Origin: Butyrivibrio sp.
GTDB lineage: Bacteria; Bacillota_A; Clostridia; Lachnospirales; Lachnospiraceae
DNA length: 12,039 nucleotides
Assembly: GCA_017996845.1 (NCBI GenBank)
Contig: JAGOGF010000072.1
Coordinates: forward strand, 1-12,039
Direction: 5' to 3'
Numbering within the stretch: position 1 is the stretch's first letter; every line of letters starts with the position of its first letter. This document shows positions 1-6,007 of the stretch, piece by piece. Below the pieces are notes generated by a model that did not search any database, was not told the DNA's origin, and saw only the letters and a list, made by a program, of their open reading frames with translations. Both the position numbers and the translations under genes were made by a program.

Positions 1-13
1 ACGCTTTTTTCAT
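1..13 (-). CDS. Start of an unidentified downstream gene, cut by the window edge
   Basis: An ATG (complement of 11-13) lies 38 bases past the end of the NamZ-like gene and is preceded, seven bases away, by a purine-rich AAGAAAGGG ribosome binding site (complement of 21-29). Only Met-Lys-Lys-Ala and one further base are visible, so no function can be given. A Lys-rich start would fit a signal peptide or a membrane protein, but four residues prove nothing. The spacing suggests it is the next cistron of the MurNAc-salvage operon, a place where a transporter or another cell-wall-sugar gene could sit. Confidence 0.5.
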
Positions 14-51
14 TTATTTTCCCTTTCTTCTGCGGATGAAAATCCATATAT

Positions 52-1233
52 CTACCGATATATTCTCAGCGAATCAACTCTTTCATCAAACCTTCGCTGT
101 TGCTCATCCCACATCTGAAGCAGTTCTTCCAGTTTCATTTCCCCGGACAAATACTGAACTACATCCATTCCGCCTGTCAGATTTGCAATTGTATTTTCCT
201 GCTGATCTGCGTCCTCATATACTTTAAATTCCGAATACTGCTCAGCGATTATATGCAGGAACAATAAAAAGGCAGGCAGAAAATCCGCACGCTTGTCAAG
301 TGGTTCAAATTCCAGTCCATAACAGAGCTGTCCGGTATATTTGGATGTCTGCGGAATGAACGCTCTTTTACGGAAAGCAAAAAAATTTGTTTTGCCGCCT
401 TCCTGTTGTCTATAACAGAATACAGACATTGCCTCCTGCATTCTCTCATAAATGACATCCATGTCAATAAAAGGTGCTCCATATATCTGAAATGGTTTGG
501 GAGTGCCCCGCCCTTCCGAAAGATTTGTTGCTTCTGCAAAGCAGCCACCGCTATAGCACACTGTACTCTGATAAGTTGCAAGCGCCGGAGAAGGCATATT
601 CCAGATCAGTCCGGTATCCGGATGAAACATATCTCTTGTATAATTTTGAAGCGGAATCACGTGATAATCAAGTGCAAGCTTCTGATATTCGCAAAAATAC
701 TTACCGACTTCTCCGATCGTAAGCCCGTACCTGACAGGCATTTCATAATTGCCCACAAAAGATGCATAGGTGGGCTGCATACATCCACCGGCATAAATAC
801 TGCAGGAAAGAGGATTGGGTCTGTCCAATGTAATAAAGGTTATTCCTGCCTGCGCGGCAGCTTCCATACAATAAGTCATTGTATATATAAACGTATAATA
901 GCGAAGACCAACGTCCTGAATGTCAAAAACAAGTACATCGATTCCATTCAGATCGGATTCAGATGGTTTTCTCTTGTCACCAAAAAGCGAAATTACCGGT
1001 ATTTTGTATTTGGGATGCAGCATATCCCCTACTTTTTCACCATCCGGACTTCCATATAAGCCATGTTCCGGCGTATATATTTTGACAATTGTATATCCCT
1101 TCTGCATAAACACATCTATATTATCGTGCCAGTTTGAATCTACGCCGGAATAATTTGTAATCAGTCCGATTCTTTTATTTTGAAAAAAAGTGCAATCATC
1201 ACGGATCTGATCGATCCCCAAAATTGTCTTCAT
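52..1233 (-). CDS. namZ: Exo-beta-N-acetylmuramidase, NamZ/DUF1343 family (GH171)
   Basis: Protein of 393 residues of the DUF1343 family, whose characterised member is Bacillus subtilis NamZ (YbbC), which releases MurNAc from the non-reducing end of peptidoglycan saccharides. Family landmarks in order: YTPEHGLYG (53-61), DIQDVGLRYYTF (104-115), DRPNP (137-141), the LTIGE segment (171-175), WNMPSPAL (211-218) and the strongly conserved ATNLSEGRGTPKPF (235-248) followed by YGAPF. The protein begins directly with the mature fold and shows no signal peptide or lipobox, so it should be cytoplasmic, whereas secreted forms are known in the family. Its ATG overlaps the TGA of the upstream kinase gene (ATGA), pointing to translational coupling. 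Function is inferred from family plus the murQ/nagZ/kinase context; exact substrate length preference cannot be read from sequence. Confidence 0.88.
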   Translation of the reverse strand: MKTILGIDQIRDDCTFFQNKRIGLITNYSGVDSNWHDNIDVFMQKGYTIVKIYTPEHGLYGSPDGEKVGDMLHPKYKIPVISLFGDKRKPSESDLNGIDVLVFDIQDVGLRYYTFIYTMTYCMEAAAQAGITFITLDRPNPLSCSIYAGGCMQPTYASFVGNYEMPVRYGLTIGEVGKYFCEYQKLALDYHVIPLQNYTRDMFHPDTGLIWNMPSPALATYQSTVCYSGGCFAEATNLSEGRGTPKPFQIYGAPFIDMDVIYERMQEAMSVFCYRQQEGGKTNFFAFRKRAFIPQTSKYTGQLCYGLEFEPLDKRADFLPAFLLFLHIIAEQYSEFKVYEDADQQENTIANLTGGMDVVQYLSGEMKLEELLQMWDEQQRRFDERVDSLRIYR

Positions 1234-2183
1234 TTTTGTCTCCCCGCCGCCAGCATTGCAGCTCCGTATGCCGCATCCCTCTCCGGTGCCGTCAAGACAA
1301 TATCCGGATGTTCTTCTGCAAGCTTTTTTTCCAGCAGTTCTCTGATATACCGGTTATTGAGCAGCACTCCGCCGCCTGTAATCAGCGCGATTTTCTGCCC
1401 TTCACCATCGTTTTCCGTATTTATCTGTCTGCTGACCGCCTTTATCAGTTCCATCAGTTCATTTACCGCATTCTGCGCAATGCAAATTGCAGCCTCATCC
1501 TCTTGTTCCAACGCAGCATCCAAAAGCGCAGATATCTTTGCCATTCCCTTTTTACTGGTTTCCGGCGCATAGACATAGGCAATCAGCTGCTGTATCCCGG
1601 ATATCTGCAAATACTCCATGACAGCCCTGCTCAGGCTTGTCTTGCTTCCTCTCCCATCCGCTGCTCTTACAACCGCACGCAGAATATCTCTTCCGATCGA
1701 ATAGGCGCTTCCTGCATCATCAATCAGATGTCCCCATCCGCCTGCACGATAAAAGTGTCCTGCCCCATCCGATGCAAGACATACCGATCCCGTACCCGAA
1801 ATCAGCAGGATTCCCCTGCCTGCGCCTACCGCACCAATCAGTGCTGCCCTGTCATCTCCACAGATTTCGCAGGTGCAGGAAAATCCAGCCTCTTCTACGC
1901 ATTTTCGCAGAAAAGGGATTGCCTTCGGATTGCTGATTCCGGCTGCTCCGATTCCTATTCCGGTAAGTTTTTGCACTCCGGAAAGCGCTTTCTCCACTTT
2001 TTCGCCAATTTCAAGCAAAGCCGTTCTGATCTGTTCTTTGCTATAGCTGTTATAATTAATTCCGGACACGCAAAATCTGCTTTTTTCCTGCAAAAATCCA
2101 TTCGGATACTTTGCCAGTAATACGCATTCCGTTTTGGTTCCGCCGCCATCCATTCCAAGGTAAAACTCACAATCTTCCTGCAT
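1230..2183 (-). CDS. BadF/BadG-type amino-sugar kinase, probably MurNAc/GlcNAc kinase (MurK-like)
   Basis: Protein of 317 residues with the ASKHA sugar-kinase fold. Visible motifs: phosphate-1 loop LGMDGGGTKTE (9-19), a second-domain GDDRAALIGAVGAGRG stretch (109-124), phosphate-2 ISGTGS (128-133), GGWGHLIDDAGSAYSIG (148-164) typical of N-acetylglucosamine kinases of the BadF/BadG group, and the adenosine-site ITGGGVLLNN (268-277). The family includes Clostridium acetobutylicum MurK, which phosphorylates MurNAc and GlcNAc. Here, between murR, murQ and namZ, production of MurNAc-6-P for MurQ is the natural role, because NamZ releases unphosphorylated MurNAc and no PTS gene is seen. The frame stays open upstream to an ATG at 2231, but the start at 2183 is preferred: AGAGGA lies seven bases before it and homology begins at once. 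Its stop overlaps the namZ start by four bases. GlcNAc-only specificity remains possible. Confidence 0.85.
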   Translation of the reverse strand: MQEDCEFYLGMDGGGTKTECVLLAKYPNGFLQEKSRFCVSGINYNSYSKEQIRTALLEIGEKVEKALSGVQKLTGIGIGAAGISNPKAIPFLRKCVEEAGFSCTCEICGDDRAALIGAVGAGRGILLISGTGSVCLASDGAGHFYRAGGWGHLIDDAGSAYSIGRDILRAVVRAADGRGSKTSLSRAVMEYLQISGIQQLIAYVYAPETSKKGMAKISALLDAALEQEDEAAICIAQNAVNELMELIKAVSRQINTENDGEGQKIALITGGGVLLNNRYIRELLEKKLAEEHPDIVLTAPERDAAYGAAMLAAGRQK

Positions 2184-2190
2184 TTTATAT

Positions 2191-2196
2191 TCCTCT
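2191..2196 (-). promoter_or_regulatory. Ribosome binding site deciding the kinase start
   Basis: AGAGGA on the minus strand, seven bases before the ATG at 2183. The upstream in-frame ATG at 2231 would add 16 residues with no resemblance to the family's N-terminus, so this site supports the shorter protein. Confidence 0.6.
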
Positions 2197-2278
2197 GCTG
2201 ACTGAATTCCATCTGCGCTGATTCTGCGCATCCGTCCACTTACCAGTCGGTCGCTCTGATACAGCCATTCCTGCCTGC

Positions 2279-2313
2279 TTCTATCTGTCTGTATCTATCT
2301 TTCTGTATTTATC
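2279..2313. repeat. Simple-sequence tract of TCTG/TATC-type units between murR and the kinase gene
   Basis: The plus strand is an imperfect run of CTAT, CTGT and CTTT words (minus strand: GATA/CAGA, purine-rich). It occupies part of the 137-base gap between the end of the regulator gene and the kinase start. I see no promoter or terminator in that gap. The units are too degenerate for a clean tetranucleotide microsatellite, and the tract may simply be drifted spacer. Confidence 0.4.
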
Positions 2314-2320
2314 CCGGGTT

Positions 2321-3199
2321 TTATTGCTTCGCATCTTCCATTCGATGCTTCTGGCATATCCGATAACTGCTTTCCAGAGGCCCCCTGATCTGCTCATAAT
2401 TTGCACTTGCTATAATTGTAAAAAGAATGTCCACTACCATCAACTGCGCAATACGACTGCTCATGGCACCACTTCGCATATAAGCTTCCGGAGAAGACGT
2501 ATACAGCAGAATATCACATTTTCTGGACAGTACGCTTTCGGAATACCTCGTAATTCCGATCATGATACATCCGTGTTTTTGGGCTTCCTGCAGCGCCTGC
2601 AGTACTTCCTGCGTCTGCCCTTTATCCGAGATGAAAACTGCAACGCTTTTATCTGTCAGCGTTGAACTGTAACCCAGCTGAATATGGGAATCTTTGCTGA
2701 ACACTGCGCTGATACCGATTCGCAGCAGTTTATGATAGAAATCTTCCGCTACCAGTGATGATGCGCCCATTCCGAACATTCTGACAGAATCAGCTTTCTG
2801 AATTGCTTTTGCAGCTTTTTCAAACGCCTCAGGCTGCAAAATCTTTTCTGTATCCATAACTGCCTTTTCCGTAAGCGCTGCAACCGTATGCAGAATCTGC
2901 TGCGAAGAACCGCCCTCATTCAGATCTGAAAAGACAGCCTCGGTCTCTTTCCCCGGCTTCTGAATGTCTCTATTCTGATCATCAAACAGATGGTGTCTCA
3001 AATCCTTTAAACCTGCAAAGCCAATTGATTTGCAAAACCGGATCCATGCCGCAGAACTGACTTTAGAATTTTCTGCAAGAATACTGACCGGAAGATTGAT
3101 CACATCAAGCGGATGCTTCAGAAAATAGTCCGCAGCCGTTTTTTCCGCATCACTTAAGGATGCATACTTTCCTTTTATTCTCAGTTCTACATTTGTCAT
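2321..3199 (-). CDS. murR: MurR/RpiR-family transcriptional regulator (HTH plus SIS domain)
   Basis: Protein of 292 residues. The N-terminal RpiR-type helix-turn-helix (about 1-75) shows SLSDAEKTAADYFLKHP (14-30) and SSAAWIRFCKSIGFAGLKDLR (48-68). The C-terminal half is a sugar-isomerase (SIS) ligand domain (about 128-262) with FGMGASSLVA (142-151) and FISDKGQTQEV (189-199). RpiR members encoded with murQ usually respond to MurNAc-6-P, so this is probably the local repressor acting at the inverted repeat ahead of murQ. The usual S-x-S-G-x-T sugar-phosphate loop reads SDKGQT (191-196), with lysine in place of the second serine. An in-frame ATG at 3232 overlaps the end of nagZ; the start at 3199 is chosen because the family N-terminus begins there and AGAGGA lies 11 bases upstream inside nagZ's end. 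Ligand assignment is contextual. Confidence 0.87.
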   Translation of the reverse strand: MTNVELRIKGKYASLSDAEKTAADYFLKHPLDVINLPVSILAENSKVSSAAWIRFCKSIGFAGLKDLRHHLFDDQNRDIQKPGKETEAVFSDLNEGGSSQQILHTVAALTEKAVMDTEKILQPEAFEKAAKAIQKADSVRMFGMGASSLVAEDFYHKLLRIGISAVFSKDSHIQLGYSSTLTDKSVAVFISDKGQTQEVLQALQEAQKHGCIMIGITRYSESVLSRKCDILLYTSSPEAYMRSGAMSSRIAQLMVVDILFTIIASANYEQIRGPLESSYRICQKHRMEDAKQ

Positions 3200-3206
3200 A
3201 CTTTTG

Positions 3207-4763
3207 TTATTCCTCTTTCCTGCCGTTCCCATTCAGATATTTCCATATCTGCTGAAACTGAGGCCTGCTGTATTCCCATCCTGCAATGCGAACAACATTT
3301 TCCGGCATTTGATCCAGATCATATGGATCCATAAGTGAAACCGCAATCACAGGGCAACCCCGCTCTGCGGCTTTTGCGGCAACCGCTCTGGCAAGTTCCA
3401 GCTGTCCGGTTTTTATATGTCCATTATACAGACCGTAAATCACTGCTGTATATGGATTCTCCTCATATTCATACAATATTTTCCCAATTTCTTCTTTTTG
3501 CGGATCCTGTGAAGTCACAAACGCCCGTCCGCATCCTGCCTGTGTTTTCATATATTCTGAAAAGGTAAGCGCCTTACCGGACTGATCTGCCACATTTGCG
3601 ATCTGATAATCTTCGCAGCAGATAAACAGCGGATTATTTCCGATTGCCGGAATTGTTATCACATCCTGATGATATGGTCTGATCGTCAAAAAACGCATCT
3701 GCGCAATTTCCTGTCTGACTGCCGCTTCCCTTGCTGCAATGTCAACAGTGCTTCTCGGTGTATTGCAGTACTGCTCTTTGTATGCATGAATTCTGGCAAC
3801 TGACTGCTCAAATTCCTCCCTGCTGATTCTGCCGGTCTGCACTTCCTGATAGATTTGCTGTGCCGCTTCCATTGCAAACATAACCGTATGTGAGATACAG
3901 ATCAGATCCACACCTGCCTTTACCGCTTCCACCGCTCCATGTACCGTTCCGTAATACTGCGCAATTGCATTCATTTCCATACAATCGGAAATGATCATGC
4001 CTTTATATCCCATTTTTTCCCGCAGAAGTCCGCTGATGATTGCACGCGACATCGTCGCAGGTATCTTAGCGGATTCAATTTGCGGAAACAGAATATGCGT
4101 TGTCATGATTGCCGGCGCACCTGCTTCTATTCCTTTCTGAAACGGAATCAGTTCATTTCGTGCAAGATCCTCCAGACTCTTGTTCACGATCGGTAGCCCC
4201 AGATGTGAATCAACCGCGGTATCTCCATGCCCCGGAAAGTGTTTCAGACAGCATGCAACCTTTTCTTTCCGGTAGCCTTCTACGGCACACACCCCATACC
4301 TGGCAACCGTTTCTGCATCTTCCCCATAGCTTCTTGCACCGATGATGGGATTATCCGGATTGGAATTAATATCCATTACAGGTGCCAGATTCATATTGAT
4401 TCCACAGCTTCTGAGTTCCTGCGCAGTTATTTCAGCCGCCCGGGATACCATCTGCGGATCTGCTGTTCCAGCCAGCGCCATTTGTCCCGGAACATTCATC
4501 TGCGCATCTGCGATTCTGGATACTCCTCCGCCTTCCTGATCGATCATGATAAAAGGATCTTCTCCGGTTTCTCCTTTGACCAGTTCCGCAATCTGCATAC
4601 AGAGGTTTTTCAGCTGCACCCAGTCTTTGATATTTCTGGAAAAAAGAATTATATTTCCGATTTTATATTCTCTGACCGCATCAATAAAATCCCGGTTCAT
4701 TTCATATCCGGGGAATCCTGCGATGAGTTTTTGTCCGATTTTGATCTTTAATGCATTATCCAT
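3207..4763 (-). CDS. nagZ: GH3 beta-N-acetylglucosaminidase, NagZ type, cytoplasmic
   Basis: Protein of 518 residues that should release GlcNAc from the non-reducing end of GlcNAc-MurNAc saccharides or muropeptides. The GH3 TIM-barrel (about 1-335) carries IDQEGGGVSRI (74-84), NLAPVMDIN (125-133), the KHFPGHGDT signature (174-182) followed by the NagZ Asp-Ser-His element D185-S186-H187 (the Asp-His acid/base dyad of the family), and SDCMEMNAI (259-267) with D260 as the expected nucleophile. A further alpha/beta domain (about 340-518) makes it longer than the roughly 340-residue Gram-negative NagZ and shorter than secreted B. subtilis NagZ. No signal peptide or lipobox is visible, so it should act in the cytosol. 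It starts 17 bases after murQ stops and sits seven bases ahead of the murR start, consistent with one transcript. Confidence 0.93.
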   Translation of the reverse strand: MDNALKIKIGQKLIAGFPGYEMNRDFIDAVREYKIGNIILFSRNIKDWVQLKNLCMQIAELVKGETGEDPFIMIDQEGGGVSRIADAQMNVPGQMALAGTADPQMVSRAAEITAQELRSCGINMNLAPVMDINSNPDNPIIGARSYGEDAETVARYGVCAVEGYRKEKVACCLKHFPGHGDTAVDSHLGLPIVNKSLEDLARNELIPFQKGIEAGAPAIMTTHILFPQIESAKIPATMSRAIISGLLREKMGYKGMIISDCMEMNAIAQYYGTVHGAVEAVKAGVDLICISHTVMFAMEAAQQIYQEVQTGRISREEFEQSVARIHAYKEQYCNTPRSTVDIAAREAAVRQEIAQMRFLTIRPYHQDVITIPAIGNNPLFICCEDYQIANVADQSGKALTFSEYMKTQAGCGRAFVTSQDPQKEEIGKILYEYEENPYTAVIYGLYNGHIKTGQLELARAVAAKAAERGCPVIAVSLMDPYDLDQMPENVVRIAGWEYSRPQFQQIWKYLNGNGRKEE

Positions 4764-4780
4764 ATTCTGTGTTATCTCCG

Positions 4781-5677
4781 TTATGCTCTTAACGCGCCAT
4801 CTATCTGTCCGTCTGCTTTTTCCAGTTTTCTATCTGCCGCTTCTGCACCACAATCACACAAAACCATAACAATTGCAGTTTTGGCCCTGTTCCCGCTTTT
4901 TTCAAGTGCTTCTTTTGCCCGTTCTGTACTGCACCCTGTTGCCGTACAGATAATGGAAACGCATCTGTACATCAGCTTTTCATTTGTCGGACTGACATCT
5001 ACCATAAGGTTTCCATAAACTTTCCCCATTTTGATCATCGTGCAGGTCGTCAGCATATTCAATACCATTTTTTGTGCTGTTCCGCACTTCATTCTGGTCG
5101 AACCGGTCACCACTTCCGGTCCGGGATAGGGTGCAATCCCGATATCGGCCGCTCTGTCAATCGGACTGTCCGGACTGCAGGTCACTCCGATAACATATGC
5201 GCCGCATGCAGCGGCATATCGCATCGCTCCCAGGACATAAGGGGTTCTGCCACTTGCTGCAATTCCGACCAGAATATCTTTTTTGTCAAAATCTATTTTC
5301 TGCAGATCCAGAACACCCAATTCCTCCCTGTCTTCTGCGCCTTCCACTGCGCGGAAAACTGCAGTTTCTCCTCCTGCAATCAGACCCTGCACCATTGCAG
5401 GATCCGTTGAATACGTTGGCGGACATTCTACTGCATCCAGCACACCCAATCTTCCGGAAGTCCCTGCTCCGCAATATATCAGTCTGCCACCTCTGCAAAG
5501 CTGCCCGTATATTTTTTCAATTGCAGCTGCAATATGTTCTTTTTCCCTTGCAACCGCTTCAATTACCATAGCATCTTCGCTGTTTATCAGTTCTACCATT
5601 TCCATAACAGACATTGTGTCGATATGTGCCGATTTTGGATTTGCCTGCTCTGTTGGCATTTTTTCGATTTCTATCAT
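4781..5677 (-). CDS. murQ: N-acetylmuramic acid 6-phosphate etherase MurQ
   Basis: Protein of 298 residues, the normal MurQ length, converting MurNAc-6-P to GlcNAc-6-P plus D-lactate in the cytoplasm. Diagnostic features: N-terminal LINSEDAMVIEAV (30-42), the SIS sugar-phosphate loop IYCGAGTSGRLGVLDAVECPPT (67-88) with E84 aligning to the catalytic glutamate of E. coli MurQ (Glu83), the AVEGAED element (110-116), LVGIAASGRTPYV and the very conserved EVVTGSTRMKCGTAQK region. The start is fixed by AAGGAGG five bases upstream of the ATG. It is the first gene of the left operon, downstream of a near-consensus promoter and palindrome. It is the hub enzyme: both glycosidases and the kinase in this cluster converge on its substrate. 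Confidence 0.97.
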   Translation of the reverse strand: MIEIEKMPTEQANPKSAHIDTMSVMEMVELINSEDAMVIEAVAREKEHIAAAIEKIYGQLCRGGRLIYCGAGTSGRLGVLDAVECPPTYSTDPAMVQGLIAGGETAVFRAVEGAEDREELGVLDLQKIDFDKKDILVGIAASGRTPYVLGAMRYAAACGAYVIGVTCSPDSPIDRAADIGIAPYPGPEVVTGSTRMKCGTAQKMVLNMLTTCTMIKMGKVYGNLMVDVSPTNEKLMYRCVSIICTATGCSTERAKEALEKSGNRAKTAIVMVLCDCGAEAADRKLEKADGQIDGALRA

Positions 5678-5712
5678 GTAAGCCTCCTTGTGAATGTTTA
5701 TCAGCTGTTCCG

Positions 5713-5741
5713 ATTGTAATATTATTTCATTTTTTAATCAA
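5713..5741 (-). promoter_or_regulatory. Sigma-A-type promoter of the murQ operon
   Basis: On the minus strand TTGATT (complement of 5736-5741) is followed by a 17-base spacer and TACAAT (complement of 5713-5718). Transcription would start near 5706, about 28 bases before the murQ ATG. The hexamers are each one or two mismatches from consensus and the spacing is ideal. The spacer is almost pure A/T and holds half of the inverted repeat described separately. Confidence 0.7.
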
Positions 5742-5759
5742 TATATTTGAAATATTATT
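5718..5759. promoter_or_regulatory. Inverted repeat over the murQ promoter, candidate MurR operator
   Basis: Arms AATATTATTTCA (5718-5729) and TGAAATATTATT (5748-5759) match as an inverted repeat at 11 of 12 positions around an 18-base centre. One arm fills the -10/-35 spacer and the other lies just upstream of -35, so a dimeric regulator bound here would block RNA polymerase. Because the arms are A/T rich, the same bases also read as a 10-base direct repeat (AATATTATTT) 33 bases apart. Assignment to the MurR-type protein is inference from position and gene context. Confidence 0.55.
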
Positions 5760-5816
5760 TTCTCTCTGATAAATGAAGCCTTCCAATCCACCTGCCACTT
5801 TCCCTGAAAAAAATAA

Positions 5817-5993
5817 CAGAATATCTGTGCCGGTGACTGTACAGAAGCGCTGTCTTTGATCCCGATGCATCAGCCTGATTTTACTGTGATGGATATTCAA
5901 ATACCCGGAATGAATGAACCGGAAGTCATCAAAAAGACCGCCTGCCTCCAAAATAAATGTTTAGGGCGGACGGTCTTATATCTGTTATTCTGA
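5817..5993 (+). pseudogene. Broken fragment of a response-regulator receiver domain
   Basis: The plus-strand frame from 5817 to a TGA at 5991 encodes 58 residues, of which the first 40 read like the middle of a receiver domain: AGDCTEALSLIP, then HQPDFTVMDIQIPGM (5871-5912) and PEVIKK. The expected phospho-acceptor is the Asp at 5892-5894 in the VMD-I-Q-I-P-G motif. The usual Gly after the M-N pair is replaced by Glu. A stop (TAA 5814-5816) cuts off the start, so the N-terminal acidic pocket is missing, and similarity ends abruptly after IKK where the GH31 terminator hairpin begins; the conserved Thr/Ser and Lys and any output domain are absent. There is no plausible start codon with a binding site. 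It looks like a relic of a two-component gene once present at this junction. Confidence 0.6.
5931..5977 (-). terminator. Intrinsic terminator after the GH31 gene
   Basis: Arms AAGACCG (5934-5940) and CGGTCTT (5971-5977) pair perfectly; the stem continues inward past one mismatch through CTGCCT against GGGCGG with two wobble pairs. Read on the minus strand the second arm runs into TTTTT (complement of 5931-5935). It lies about 30 bases beyond the GH31 stop and would insulate the murQ promoter from the ABC/GH31 operon. The hairpin overlaps the tail of the receiver-domain relic. Confidence 0.65.
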
Positions 5994-6007
5994 TACTTTT
6001 TCAATCA

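Noticed and set aside
1224..2120. A 298-codon plus-strand open frame opposite the kinase gene
   Set aside because: Rich in Arg, Ser, Cys and His with no domain pattern; the minus strand encodes a complete ASKHA kinase with all motifs in order.
2185..2268. A 27-codon minus-strand open frame ending just before the kinase start, considered as a leader peptide
   Set aside because: The nearest purine-rich run is only one or two bases from its ATG, the peptide has no attenuation-like residue run, and no terminator/antiterminator pair follows.
5727..5951. A 74-codon minus-strand open frame between murQ and the GH31 gene
   Set aside because: It is the reverse strand of the receiver-domain relic and part of the murQ promoter; the plus-strand reading has a recognisable motif and this one does not.
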